Below the pieces are notes generated by a model. It worked only from the letters and a program-made list of their open reading frames with translations, did no database searches and was not told where the DNA came from. This document shows positions 50,946 through 60,276 of a stretch of 64,000 nt of DNA, piece after piece (within the stretch, counting starts at the first letter, position 1; each line of letters begins with the position of its first letter). Origin of the DNA: Rhizobium glycinendophyticum (GTDB lineage: Bacteria; Pseudomonadota; Alphaproteobacteria; Rhizobiales; Rhizobiaceae); contig NZ_VFYP01000001.1 in NCBI RefSeq assembly GCF_006443685.1, positions 2,852,001 to 2,916,000 of the forward strand, written 5' to 3'. The translations under genes were made by a program, and so were the position numbers.

Positions 50946-52046
50946 TCAGCGGCCGAGCAGGCCATCGACGAGGGAATCGGAGAGCGGCGCCGGGCGCTCG
51001 ACACGGGTGGTGATCGCGACGGTTTCGCCCCGGTCCGAAGCCGTCTGAAAGGCCTCCATGACTTCAAGCACATGCAGCGCGAGATCCCCGTTCGCCCGGT
51101 GTGGACGATCCTCAATGATCGCATGCGCCATGTCGGCGAGCCCGAGCGAGCGCCAGTTGCCCTCGGCGTAAGGCAGGCTGACGGGCTTCCCCTGGGCTTC
51201 GCCAACGAGCGGCAAAAGGAAGAGGTCACCGCCGAAATGATTGGGATCGGGCACGATCAGGCTCGCCTCCGTGCCGTAGATCTCAAGCGGCGTGTGGCGA
51301 TGGCCGGCGACGTCGAAGCTCATGGAGATCTGCACCACGGCGCCGTTGGCGAAGGACATCAGTCCCGTGACATGGGTCGGCACATGCACCGGGATCACCT
51401 CGCCCCGGCGCGGCTCGCTGCCGATCTTTCTCGTATCGCGCACCTTGGTGGCAAAACCCGCCACCTTCTCGACGGGCCCGAGCAGGTTGACCAGATCGGT
51501 GATGTAATACGGCCCCATGTCGAGCATCGGCCCGCCGCCGGCCTCGTAGTAGAAGTCAGGATTGGGATGCCATCGCTCGTGGCCGGGGCACATGAAGTAG
51601 GCCGTGCCGCCGATCGGCTGGCCGATCGCGCCATCATCGACCAGTGCGCGCGCCGTCTGATGCGCGCCGCCGAGAAACGTGTCGGGCGCCGAGCCGATGC
51701 GGAGCCCCAGAGCCCGCGCCACACTGGACAGGTGCAGCCCCTCGGCAAAGGTGACGCCAAGCGGCTTTTCCGAATAGACGTGTTTGCCGGCTTCCAGCGC
51801 CTTAAGCCCCACCGCCACATGCGCCTTCGGCACCGTCAGGTTGAGGATGATGCGGATCTCGGGATCGACATAGAGGTCCTCGATCGAGCGGACCGGAACG
51901 TTGAATTCCGCGGCCCGTGCTGCTGCCAGATCCGCATTGAGGTCGGCGACCCCGCAGACCTTCAATATGGGAAACTGCGGCAGGGTTTTCAGATAAGCGC
52001 TTGAAATATTGCCGCATCCGATGATGCCGATGCCGACTTGCTGCAT
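50946..52046 (-). CDS. Gfo/Idh/MocA-family oxidoreductase
   Basis: The 366-residue enzyme has an NAD(P)-binding start (VGIGIIGCGNISSAYLKTL), the EKPLGVTFAEG motif with the catalytic-region Lys, and the C-terminal sheet domain (YYEAGGGPMLDMGPYYITDLV). Family members oxidise sugar or cyclitol hydroxyls. It is paired with thuA downstream, as in ThuAB-like disaccharide 3-keto pathways. No transporter is adjacent, so the sugar is unknown. Confidence 0.92.
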   Translation of the reverse strand: MQQVGIGIIGCGNISSAYLKTLPQFPILKVCGVADLNADLAAARAAEFNVPVRSIEDLYVDPEIRIILNLTVPKAHVAVGLKALEAGKHVYSEKPLGVTFAEGLHLSSVARALGLRIGSAPDTFLGGAHQTARALVDDGAIGQPIGGTAYFMCPGHERWHPNPDFYYEAGGGPMLDMGPYYITDLVNLLGPVEKVAGFATKVRDTRKIGSEPRRGEVIPVHVPTHVTGLMSFANGAVVQISMSFDVAGHRHTPLEIYGTEASLIVPDPNHFGGDLFLLPLVGEAQGKPVSLPYAEGNWRSLGLADMAHAIIEDRPHRANGDLALHVLEVMEAFQTASDRGETVAITTRVERPAPLSDSLVDGLLGR

Positions 52047-52327
52047 GATGGCCGCGTCCTCTCTCCCTGGTCTCTTCTATGCGTCCTGGGACGAAGGTGA
52101 CTGGATCACCTCTCCTCGCCGTCCCGGCGCAAGAGCCGCAGACTGGTCGCAAATGCGACGAAGGTCAACGCGCATTCGGGCACTTTTCCCGCAGAAGACG
52201 CAAGCCTTATCCTATCCCCTGGTCCAGGCCGCCCCCAATCCTGGGGAGGCCAGATCGGGGGTCCGATGGGAAAACCTTTCGTTAAATTTTAGTGAATACA
52301 ATGACGGGCCAGTAGCGAGGTTTTGTC

Positions 52328-52912
52328 ATGCGTACCGCTCTTTATTCCGCCCTCGGCGTCATGCTGATGCTGTCGGCCTGCGCCAAGCCGCCCTCCCAGA
52401 CGCGCAACGCCTGCGCGATCTTCGAGCAGCGCGACGGCCTGTTCAACAACTGGCGTCGCGCCGCCGTCTCGGCCGAACGCGAATACGGCGTTCCCGTGCC
52501 GATCCTGATGGCGACGATCTATACGGAATCGAGCTTCCGTCATAATGCCAAGCCGCCGCGCAAATGGTATCTCGGCTTCATCCCCGGCAAGCGCGCGTCT
52601 TCGGCCTACGGTTATTCCCAGGCGCTCGACGGCACCTGGGACCGCTATCGCCAGGAGACCGGCCGCTGGGGCGCCCGCCGCACCGATTTCGCCGACGCCA
52701 TCCGCTTCATCGGCTGGTATCACCGCGAGACGGCCGACAAGCTGAAGATCCAGCTCAACGACCCGTACAATCTCTACCTCGCCTATCACTCAGGGCTGAC
52801 AGGCTATCTGCGCGGCGCCTACAAGAACCGCCCGGAAGCGTTGAAGGGGGCGAAGCGGTTCACCGAGATTACCTATACTTACGCCCGACAGCTGCAGCAG
52901 TGCCCGGGGTGA
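52328..52912 (+). CDS. Lytic transglycosylase-like lipoprotein (SLT domain)
   Basis: The 194-residue protein has a lipoprotein signal with lipobox LMLSAC (Cys near 19) and an SLT-type domain: catalytic Glu in ILMATIYTESSFRHNAKP, SSAYGYSQALDGTWDRYR and DPYNLYLAYHSGLTGYLRG. It would cleave glycan strands of peptidoglycan from the membrane. GAGG precedes the ATG. It is monocistronic, flanked by repeats at its 3' side. Confidence 0.9.
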   Translation: MRTALYSALGVMLMLSACAKPPSQTRNACAIFEQRDGLFNNWRRAAVSAEREYGVPVPILMATIYTESSFRHNAKPPRKWYLGFIPGKRASSAYGYSQALDGTWDRYRQETGRWGARRTDFADAIRFIGWYHRETADKLKIQLNDPYNLYLAYHSGLTGYLRGAYKNRPEALKGAKRFTEITYTYARQLQQCPG

Positions 52913-53258
52913 GGGTTTAAGTTCTTTGGGCGCCGGGTTGAAATTGGCCGGTCTGCGTTACCACCCTCTGTCGGCTACGCCGACATCTCCCCCTCAAGGG
53001 GGAGATTGCGGTTTGTCCTTGTGACCGCCTGACCAAATTGCGCCCTCGAACGGCACAATCGGTATCGAAGTGGATCTCAACCTCGACCTCAGTGGCAGCC
53101 AGATCCGCATCCCCAATCCAATCTCCCCCCTTGAGGGGGAGATGTCCGGCAGGACAGAGGGGAGTGCCCCGCAGAATTTCATTTCCAGCGACCTCCCCCA
53201 AACAAAAACCTCCCCGCCGAATCCGATGGGGAGGTTTGAACGACCGGAGCAGATCAAA
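52913..53258. repeat. Intergenic region with an inverted pair of RIME-like repeats
   Basis: Elements at 52964-53006 and 53121-53164 are inverted copies with the core ATCTCCCCC-TTGAG-GGGGAGAT plus a GNCCGGCAGGNC-type flank. The second matches 23890-23935 in the ABC operon. About 115 bp between them holds no gene. A terminator for the Tim44 gene follows at 53206-53237. Confidence 0.75.
53206..53237 (-). terminator. Terminator of the Tim44-domain gene
   Basis: AAACCTCCCC (53206-53215) pairs with GGGGAGGTTT (53228-53237). On the minus strand TTGTTTG follows. Confidence 0.85.
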
Positions 53259-54266
53259 TCAGTTGGCGCTCTGGATCGCCGAGATCTGCCACAACGTGCC
53301 GGGACGGCGGACGAAGGTCCAGATCTCGACCGATTCCGAAGGCGTCTTCGGATCGCCCTCGACGACCGCATTGGTCTGACGATCGACCATGTAGTCGACG
53401 GCTTCGTAGCGCATCGCGACCGTCGCATATTCGGCCTTCTCTTCGGCCCAGCTCTCGGCAACGTCACCCTGCACGAGGTGAACGTCACGCACGACGTTCT
53501 TGACGCCCTTGGTGGCGTTTTCGCTCAGTTCTTCCGCCAGATAGGACATGGCCTCCGGCGTCGTGATCCGGCGCAGCGTGCCATAGTCCTCGGCCGCGAA
53601 AGCCGCCTGCATGTCCTTCAGCAACTGCTCGAAGCGCTCAAGGTCGCCCTGGGTGATACCGAGTTCGTCCGGCTGGCCGGGACGGGCCGCAGAAGCCGCT
53701 GCCACACCGCCGCTACCGATCTTCGGGATCTGGAAGCTGGAGCGGCCGGCATCGCCCTGGTTGTCGCGGGCAAGACCACCTATGCCAGGGAAACCACCGA
53801 TGCCGGAATTGCTGCCGGCTCCCGCAGAGGCTGGTTGGCGATTGGCGAAGGCCCGCATGGCAAAACGCACCAGGAAGAAGATCAGCAGACCCTGAAGGAG
53901 CAGGCCGATCAAGCCGAAACCGCCGCCAAAGCCGGTGCCCATCAACATGCCGAACAGACCGCCGAGCAGCAGGCCGCCCATCAGGCCACCGGCAAGACCA
54001 CCGAACAGGCCGCCCGGACGGTTGAACCCTTGTGTCGCTGTCTGGTTAGTGCCCGGCTGGGTCGCATTCGTGCGCGGCGTCATGGTGCGCTCGATCGGCG
54101 CTGCTGGTGCGGGCGCCGTGCGGGTGATCGACGGCTGGCTGAAGGTGCGCGTGCCCCGGCTGCCGAAGCCGCCACTGGCGCGACGCGCTTCGGCAAAGTC
54201 GACGGCCATCAGCGTCACCATCATCCCGAGCGCCAGCGCCGCAAAAAATTTTCCGTATTGTCGCAT
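53259..54266 (-). CDS. Tim44-domain membrane protein
   Basis: The 335-residue protein has a signal/anchor (FFAALALGMMVTLMAVDFAEA), a Gly/Pro/Thr-rich segment, two Gly-rich hydrophobic stretches (GGLFGGLAGGLMGGLLLGGL; GLIGLLLQGLLIFFLVRF) and a C-terminal Tim44/Bla regulator-like domain (LERFEQLLKDMQAAFAAEDY, TWLWQ-like FVRRPGTLWQISAIQ). Bacterial Tim44-like proteins are inner-membrane proteins of unclear role. GAGGAGGGAG precedes the ATG at 54266. Confidence 0.85.
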   Translation of the reverse strand: MRQYGKFFAALALGMMVTLMAVDFAEARRASGGFGSRGTRTFSQPSITRTAPAPAAPIERTMTPRTNATQPGTNQTATQGFNRPGGLFGGLAGGLMGGLLLGGLFGMLMGTGFGGGFGLIGLLLQGLLIFFLVRFAMRAFANRQPASAGAGSNSGIGGFPGIGGLARDNQGDAGRSSFQIPKIGSGGVAAASAARPGQPDELGITQGDLERFEQLLKDMQAAFAAEDYGTLRRITTPEAMSYLAEELSENATKGVKNVVRDVHLVQGDVAESWAEEKAEYATVAMRYEAVDYMVDRQTNAVVEGDPKTPSESVEIWTFVRRPGTLWQISAIQSAN

Positions 54267-54387
54267 GGGGATCTCCCCTCCTCCTCGAACGGTCGTGGCC
54301 CAAAGGGCCTTGCAGCCCATATGGAGACCGCCCGACCTCTTTGGAAGGTCGAGCGATCAATTATTGATTGAAATTGAAGTGATCGCG

Positions 54388-54501
54388 TCAGGCTCTCAGC
54401 CAGAACTTGATGATCAGGCCGACGACCGTGATCGTGCCCACGCCCGCCGCCCAAAGGCCGACGAACCAAAGCAGTCGGCTGAGTGTCTCGCGCGTTTGCA
54501 T
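54388..54501 (-). CDS. DUF2474 small membrane protein (CydX-like)
   Basis: The 37-residue protein (starts MQTRETLSRLLWFVGLWAAG, ends KFWLRA) has one membrane span. Its start overlaps the cydB stop (TGATG), so it is translationally coupled. DUF2474 proteins are encoded after cyanide-insensitive-type cydAB genes and are believed to serve like CydX in oxidase assembly or stability. It is too short for usual gene finders. Confidence 0.85.
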   Translation of the reverse strand: MQTRETLSRLLWFVGLWAAGVGTITVVGLIIKFWLRA

Positions 54502-55505
54502 CAGTGATAGCCCTCGTCAGGGTTGAGCTTCCCTCGGAAGACCCAATAGGCATAGGCAGTGTAGCACAGGATCATCGGCACCAGCACGACCGCTCCGACG
54601 AGCAGGAAGGACAGGCTTGAATCGGGGGCCGCCGCTTCCCAGATCGTCAGCGAGGTCGGCACGATATAGGGATAAAATGAAATCCCGATGCCGGCGTAAC
54701 CGAGCACAAAAAGCCCCAGTGCCGCCACGAAAGGCTGCACATCGCGGCCATTGCGTAAGCCTGAAACGATCACCCACAGGCAACCGAGCACCATCAGCGG
54801 TACGATGAACGAGAAGACGATCGTCGGATAGCCGAACCAGCGATCGAGATAGGCCGGTTCCAGCCAGGGAGTCCAGAGGCTGAACACACCCATGGCGGCG
54901 ACCGTGGCAAAGGCAAGCCGGAAGGCAAAAACCTTCGCCCGCTCAGCGATCTCGCCCTCCGTTTTCATCACGAGCCAGGTGGCTCCGAGCAGGCCATAAC
55001 CAATCAACAGGGCAAGACCTGTGGCGATCGAGAACGGGGTCAGCCAGTCCCACCAGCCGCCGGAATAGGCGCGATCGGTGACGGGAATGCCCTGCACCAG
55101 CGCACCGAGTGCCACGCCCTGAAAGAATGCCGCAACCACCGACCCGCCGGTGAAGGCCCAGTTCCACAAGTGCTCCGCCCGCTTGGTGCGCCAGCGATAT
55201 TCGAAAGCGACACCGCGGAAGATGAGCCCGAGCAGCATGAGGATGATCGGCGCATAGATTGCCGGCAGGATCGTCGCATAAGCAAGCGGGAAGACGGCGA
55301 GCAGCCCGCCGCCCCCGAGCACCAGCCAGGTCTCGTTGCCATCCCAGACCGGCGCCACCGAATTCATCATCAGGTCCTTCTCGTGCTTCTCCGGGAAGAA
55401 GGGGAAGAGGATGCCGATGCCGAGATCGAAGCCATCGAGAATGACATAGGCGAGCACGGCGAAGGCGATGATGCCGGCCCAGATGAAGGGAAGATCAATG
55501 GGCAT
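54501..55505 (-). CDS. cydB: Cytochrome bd-type ubiquinol oxidase subunit II
   Basis: The 334-residue protein has about eight membrane spans and the CydB pattern: YVILDGFDLGIGILFPF, VWDGNETWLVLGGGGLLAVFP, FRGVAFEYRW and a late EAAAPDSSLSFLLVG. It forms the quinol oxidase with CydA. The ATG at 55505 overlaps cydA by 11 bp; a longer frame was rejected. It is followed by the coupled DUF2474 gene. Confidence 0.95.
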   Translation of the reverse strand: MPIDLPFIWAGIIAFAVLAYVILDGFDLGIGILFPFFPEKHEKDLMMNSVAPVWDGNETWLVLGGGGLLAVFPLAYATILPAIYAPIILMLLGLIFRGVAFEYRWRTKRAEHLWNWAFTGGSVVAAFFQGVALGALVQGIPVTDRAYSGGWWDWLTPFSIATGLALLIGYGLLGATWLVMKTEGEIAERAKVFAFRLAFATVAAMGVFSLWTPWLEPAYLDRWFGYPTIVFSFIVPLMVLGCLWVIVSGLRNGRDVQPFVAALGLFVLGYAGIGISFYPYIVPTSLTIWEAAAPDSSLSFLLVGAVVLVPMILCYTAYAYWVFRGKLNPDEGYH

Positions 55506-56907
55506 GTTTGCCTCCATGGTGACCGGGTTGGGCGGCCGGCGTGATGCCGGACGAGCGGATCGGGCCATCATCGAGATCCGGCATCGGATCGCGCGGCAGA
55601 CGGGCCATAAGACGCAAAATGTAGAAGGTGCCCGCACCGAAGACGACGAAATAGACCACGATGAAGGCAATCAACGAGGCGGCAACGGCCGGTGCCGCGA
55701 TCGGGGAGATGGAGTCAGCCGTGAGCAGATGGCCATAGACCGTATAGGGCTGACGACCGACTTCGGTGGTGATCCAGCCGGCGAGCACCGCCACGAAACC
55801 GGACGGGCCCATGACGAGCGCCACGCGATGCAGCCAGTGGTTCTGCAACAGCGTGCCCTTCCAGCGACACCAGAGCGAGAACAGACCGACGCCGAGCATG
55901 GCAAAACCGATGGCCACCATGACGCGGAACGACCAGAAGACAATCGCAACCGGCGGCTCCTTGTCATCGGGAACCGTATCCAGGCCATCGAGCGGCGCGT
56001 TGAGGTCGTGCTTGAGGATCAGGCTCGACAGCTTGGGGATCTGGATCGCATAGTCGATCCGCTTTTCCTCGGTGTTCGGAATGCCGAACAGGATCAGCGG
56101 CGCGCCGCCGGGATGGCTGTCGAAATGGCCCTCCATGGCCATGACCTTGACCGGCTGGTGTTCCAGCGTGTTGAGCCCATGCGCATCGCCAGCGGCGATC
56201 TGGATCGGCGCGACGATTGCGGCCATCCACATCGCCATCGAGAACATCACGCCGGCGCGGCGGGGTGCCGTGCCGCGCAGCAGGTGCCAGGCGCCGACCG
56301 CACCGACCACGAAGGCGGTGGTCAAATAGGCGGCGATCACCATATGTGTGAGGCGGTAGGGGAAGGACGGATTGAAGACGATCTTCCACCAGTCGACTGG
56401 CACGAACTGCCCGACCTCGTTGATGGCGAAACCATCTGGCGTCTGCATCCAGGAATTGACCGAGAGGATCCAGGTCGCCGAGATCAGTGTTCCGATGGCG
56501 ACCATGGCGGTGGCGAAGAAATGTAAGCCTGGGCCAACTTTCTGCCGACCGAAAAGCATCACACCGAGGAAGCCGGCTTCGAGGAAGAAGGCCGTCAGCA
56601 CCTCATAGCCCATCAGCGGGCCGATCACCGGCCCAGCCTTGTCAGAGAAGACCGACCAGTTCGTGCCGAATTGATAGGACATCACAATCCCCGACACGAC
56701 TCCCATCCCGAAGGCGACCGCGAAGATCGTCTTCCAGAAGTCGAAAAGCTCCAGATAAACCTTGTCCTTCTTCCATAGATAAAGGCCTTCGAGCACGGCC
56801 AGATAGCTCGCCAGACCGATGGAGAAAGCCGGGAAGATGATGTGGAAGGAAATCGTGAACGCGAACTGGATCCGCGCGAGGATCTGTGCGTCGAAGTTTT
56901 CGAACAT
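55495..56907 (-). CDS. cydA: Cytochrome bd-type ubiquinol oxidase subunit I
   Basis: The 470-residue protein has about nine spans and conserved haem ligands: His in FTISFHIIFPAFSIGLASYL, GRQPYTVYGHLLTADSIS, and Met/Glu in AFFLEAGFLGVML and PIQIAAGDAHGLNTLEHQP. A short Q-loop and overall length suggest the cyanide-insensitive (CIO) type. It oxidises quinol and reduces oxygen in the membrane. The ATG at 56907 has only a weak ribosome site. No FNR box was seen upstream. Confidence 0.95.
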   Translation of the reverse strand: MFENFDAQILARIQFAFTISFHIIFPAFSIGLASYLAVLEGLYLWKKDKVYLELFDFWKTIFAVAFGMGVVSGIVMSYQFGTNWSVFSDKAGPVIGPLMGYEVLTAFFLEAGFLGVMLFGRQKVGPGLHFFATAMVAIGTLISATWILSVNSWMQTPDGFAINEVGQFVPVDWWKIVFNPSFPYRLTHMVIAAYLTTAFVVGAVGAWHLLRGTAPRRAGVMFSMAMWMAAIVAPIQIAAGDAHGLNTLEHQPVKVMAMEGHFDSHPGGAPLILFGIPNTEEKRIDYAIQIPKLSSLILKHDLNAPLDGLDTVPDDKEPPVAIVFWSFRVMVAIGFAMLGVGLFSLWCRWKGTLLQNHWLHRVALVMGPSGFVAVLAGWITTEVGRQPYTVYGHLLTADSISPIAAPAVAASLIAFIVVYFVVFGAGTFYILRLMARLPRDPMPDLDDGPIRSSGITPAAQPGHHGGKHAH

Positions 56908-57081
56908 GATGACTGCATCCTTCGTTTTCGACCCCGCAGCCAAACGGCGCTCGAGGTGACAGAAGTCAAGTATAGCCTTGTACCCCGCGTTCAATGCGAC
57001 AAGCCGCCATGCGACGGTTCAACGCATCGATTGTTCCTTATATGGGCCCTGCCCATTGTCTCGGTTGTTCCACAAACAAAG

Positions 57082-57105
57082 ACGGCGCGGGTTTGATCCC
57101 GCGCC
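57082..57105 (-). terminator. serA terminator
   Basis: CGGCGCGGG (57082-57090) pairs with CCCGCGCCG (57097-57105). On the minus strand TCTTTGTTTG follows. Confidence 0.85.
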
Positions 57106-57145
57106 GCAGCGTTTATTCGTCGCGATGGCCGCAGGGCCCCGCCGC

Positions 57146-58741
57146 TTAATCGACGTTGAATACCAGCGGCTTCGCCTGCTTGACCGCCGGGTTGGCGGTC
57201 AACTGGTCGAGCACGGCCTTCTCAACCGGACCGTCGACATAAAGGAGAGCGATCGCGTCGCCGCCTTCCTTGTCGCGACCGAGCTGGAAGTTCGCGATGT
57301 TGACCTTGGCATTGCCGAGCGTGGTGCCCATGAAGCCGATCATGCCGGGAACGTCAGTGTTCGAGATGTAGATCATGTTCTGACCGACATCCGCATCCAT
57401 GTTGATGCCCTTGATCTGGATGAAGCGCGGCTTGCCATCCGAAAAGACCGTGCCGGCGACCGAGCGGGTCTGCTTATCGGTCGTGACCGTGAGCTTGATG
57501 TAACCGTCATAGACGCCGGTCTTGTCGCGCTTCACTTCGGCGACGATGACGCCCTTTTCCTTGATCATGATCGGAGCCGAGACCATGTTGACGTCGGCCA
57601 CCTGCGGGCGGATCAGACCGGCCAGAAGTGCCGAAGTGAGCGCCTTGGTGTTCATGGTCGAGGTGACACCGTCATAGAGGATCTCGATTTCCTTGATCGG
57701 ATCTTCGGTCATCTGGCCGGCAAACGAGCCGAGCACGTCGGCAAGACGGATGAACGGCTTCAGGATCGGCGCTTCCTCGGCCGTGATCGACGGCATATTG
57801 ATGGCGTTCGAAACCGCACCCTTGACCAGATAATCCGACATCTGCTCGGCGACCTGCAGGGCGACGTTTTCCTGGGCTTCCGTGGTGGAAGCGCCGAGAT
57901 GCGGCGTGCAGACGACATTGGGAAGGCCGAACAGCGGGCTTTCCTTGGCCGGTTCGACCTCGAAGACGTCGAAACCGGCACCAGCGACGTGGCCGGACTT
58001 GATCGCTTCGGCGAGTGCCGCCTCATCGACGAGACCACCACGGGCGCAGTTGATGATGCGCACGCCCGGCTTCGTCTTGGCGATGTTTTCCTTGCCCAGG
58101 ATGCCGCGGGTCTTGTCGGTCATCGGCACATGCAGGGTGATGAAATCGGCGCGCGGCAGCAGCTCGTCGAGCTCGACCTTTTCGACGCCCATTTCCTGGG
58201 CGCGTTCGGCCGACAGGAAGGGGTCATAGGCAATCACATGCATGCCAAGGCCGATGGCCTTCTTGCAGACAATGCCGCCGATATTGCCGGCACCGATGAC
58301 GCCGAGCGTCTTGCCGGTGATTTCGACACCCATGAACTTCGACTTCTCCCACTTGCCGGCCTGGGTCGAGGCATCCGCCTGCGGCAGCTGGCGGGCAACG
58401 GCAAACATCAGGGCAATCGCGTGTTCGGCCGTCGTGATCGAGTTGCCGAAGGGCGTGTTCATCACGATGATGCCGCGCTTGGAAGCAGCCGGGATATCGA
58501 CATTGTCGACACCGATGCCCGCGCGGCCGATGACCTTGAGGTTGGTCGCCGCCGCGATCAGCTTTTCCGTTGCCTTGGTGGCGGAGCGGATGGCGAGACC
58601 ATCATAATTGCCGATGATTTCGGCAAGCTTGTCCTTGTCCTTGCCGAGCTGCGGCTGGAAATCAACGTCTACGCCGCGATCACGGAAGATCTGGACGGCG
58701 GTTTCCGAGAGTTCGTCGGATACGAGAACGCGAGGTGCCAT
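57146..58741 (-). CDS. serA: D-3-phosphoglycerate dehydrogenase
   Basis: The 531-residue enzyme has the D-isomer dehydrogenase core (NAD site TLGVIGAGNIGGIVCKKAIG; catalytic Arg in RIINCARGGLVDEAAL; His in VCTPHLGASTTEAQ), an intervening ASB domain, and a C-terminal ACT domain (MIYISNTDVPGMIGFMGTTL). It starts serine synthesis; the ACT domain usually senses serine. AAGGAGG precedes the ATG. It is downstream of serC in the same direction, 88 bp away. Confidence 0.97.
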   Translation of the reverse strand: MAPRVLVSDELSETAVQIFRDRGVDVDFQPQLGKDKDKLAEIIGNYDGLAIRSATKATEKLIAAATNLKVIGRAGIGVDNVDIPAASKRGIIVMNTPFGNSITTAEHAIALMFAVARQLPQADASTQAGKWEKSKFMGVEITGKTLGVIGAGNIGGIVCKKAIGLGMHVIAYDPFLSAERAQEMGVEKVELDELLPRADFITLHVPMTDKTRGILGKENIAKTKPGVRIINCARGGLVDEAALAEAIKSGHVAGAGFDVFEVEPAKESPLFGLPNVVCTPHLGASTTEAQENVALQVAEQMSDYLVKGAVSNAINMPSITAEEAPILKPFIRLADVLGSFAGQMTEDPIKEIEILYDGVTSTMNTKALTSALLAGLIRPQVADVNMVSAPIMIKEKGVIVAEVKRDKTGVYDGYIKLTVTTDKQTRSVAGTVFSDGKPRFIQIKGINMDADVGQNMIYISNTDVPGMIGFMGTTLGNAKVNIANFQLGRDKEGGDAIALLYVDGPVEKAVLDQLTANPAVKQAKPLVFNVD

Positions 58742-58829
58742 GACGAGGCCTCCTTCAGAGAGTTCGTTTGAAGAAAATGATGAGAATTGCGGGGCTCCGC
58801 CGGTCAGGCGGAGCCAAATTCGTCAAGGA

Positions 58830-60008
58830 TCAGGCAGCCGCCTTGGCGACAGACGCCTTCTGCGTCTCATAGGCGAAGGAGAGCCACGGCATCAGCGCTT
58901 CCATGTCGGCGGTCTCGATCGTGGCACCGGCCCAGATGCGAAGGCCAGCCGGCGCATCGCGATAGGCGCCGATATCGAAGGCGACACCCTGTTTCTCGAG
59001 CGTGCTGGCAATGCCCTTGGCAAAGGCGGCCTGAGCGTCGGCATCAAGTGCTGTAACCTCAGGGTCGACGATCTTGACGCAAACCGAAGTGTTGGAGCGC
59101 GTCGCCGGATCAACGGCGAGATTGGCGATCCAGTCGTTCTTCTCGATGAAATCGAAGATGACCTTAGCATTGGCATCGGCTCGCGCGATCAGAGCTTCGA
59201 GGCCACCGATCGACTTCGCCCACTTGAGCGCATCGATATAGTCCTCGACGCAGAGCATGGAAGGCGTGTTGATCGTCTCGCCGACGAAGATGCCTTCGAT
59301 CAGCTTGCCGCCCGAGGTCATGCGAAAAATCTTCGGCAGCGGCCAGGCCGGGACATAGGTCGTCAGACGCTCGACGGCGCGCGGGGAAAGGATGATCACG
59401 CCGTGACCGCCCTCGCCGCCCAGAACCTTCTGCCAGGAGAAGGTGGTGACATCGAGCTTGGAGAAGTCCATATCCTGCGCAAAGGCTGCCGAGGTGGCGT
59501 CGCAGATGGTGAGACCCTTGCGGTCGGCCGGAATGAAATCGGCATTGGCAACGCGGACGCCAGACGTGGTGCCGTTCCAGGTGAAGACGACGTCGCGGTC
59601 GAAATCGACCTGCGTCAGGTCCGGCAGAAGACCGTAATCGGCATTGAACTTGCGGACATCGGCGAGCTTCAGCTGCTTCACCACATCGGTGACCCAGCCG
59701 GCGCCGAAGCTTTCCCAGGAGAGCATGTCGACGCCGCGTTCACCGAGCAGCGACCACATGGCCATCTCGACGGCGCCCGTGTCGGAGGCCGGAACGATGC
59801 CGATGCGGTAGTCAGCGGGAACTTTCAGAATTTCGCGGGTGAGGTCGATGGCCAGCTTCAGCTTGTCCTTGCCGACCTTGGCACGGTGCGAACGACCGAG
59901 CGGGGCATCGGAGAGCGCATCGAGCGACCAACCGGGGCGCTTCGAGCAGGGGCCAGACGAAAAATGAGTGTTTGCCGGACGCGCGGCGGGGGCGATCACA
60001 TCAGCCAT
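58830..60008 (-). CDS. serC: Phosphoserine aminotransferase
   Basis: The 392-residue PLP enzyme of the alternative (Methanosarcina-type) SerC group has [32 protein letters not shown], the Schiff-base Lys in [14 protein letters not shown], and [16 protein letters not shown]. It makes phosphoserine for serine synthesis (and often a step of PLP synthesis). GGAAGGG precedes the ATG at 60008. A two-hairpin leader lies upstream. Confidence 0.95.
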   Translation of the reverse strand: MADVIAPAARPANTHFSSGPCSKRPGWSLDALSDAPLGRSHRAKVGKDKLKLAIDLTREILKVPADYRIGIVPASDTGAVEMAMWSLLGERGVDMLSWESFGAGWVTDVVKQLKLADVRKFNADYGLLPDLTQVDFDRDVVFTWNGTTSGVRVANADFIPADRKGLTICDATSAAFAQDMDFSKLDVTTFSWQKVLGGEGGHGVIILSPRAVERLTTYVPAWPLPKIFRMTSGGKLIEGIFVGETINTPSMLCVEDYIDALKWAKSIGGLEALIARADANAKVIFDFIEKNDWIANLAVDPATRSNTSVCVKIVDPEVTALDADAQAAFAKGIASTLEKQGVAFDIGAYRDAPAGLRIWAGATIETADMEALMPWLSFAYETQKASVAKAAA

Positions 60009-60016
60009 ATAGATAC

Positions 60017-60110
60017 CCTTCCAGGTAATTAGCCTCTCGTTGGGGAGAGGTGTCCCGCCGTCGGAACTACTCTTGTCGCGTTTCCCCGTCAAGCGGGGTT
60101 GCGTCGCGAT
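60017..60110 (-). ncRNA. Candidate serC leader RNA motif
   Basis: On the minus strand two hairpins precede serC: CCCCG-N5-CGGGG (60084-60098, flanked by CGCG arms) and CCTCTC/GAGAGG (60033-60050), with the serC ribosome site just after. A conserved serC RNA motif is known before serC in Rhizobiales; position and two-hairpin layout agree, but I could not align it to the family model. Confidence 0.5.
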
Positions 60111-60276
60111 GAGCAAAATTTTTGTTCCGTCCGCGCCAGACCTGCAACGCCGGCGTCACTCGCTTGGCAGCCACCTGCACGACCGCTGTCATTAATCCGT
60201 CACGCAGGGAGCGCATCTCAAACTCCCGCTCACCCGATGCGCGCAACGACCACCTGCTGCGAGGGCTCAACCACCG

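Noticed and set aside
56908-57081. FNR/FixK box before cydA
   Set aside because: No TTGAT-N4-ATCAA-like dyad was found by eye.
56978-58771. 597-residue open frame on the plus strand opposite serA
   Set aside because: Antisense shadow of serA; composition rich in Asp/Arg/Gly typical of reversed GC-rich codons.
58793-58815. Terminator between serC and serA
   Set aside because: GGCTCCGCC/GGCGGAGCC forms a hairpin but no T-run follows, so read-through into serA is more likely.
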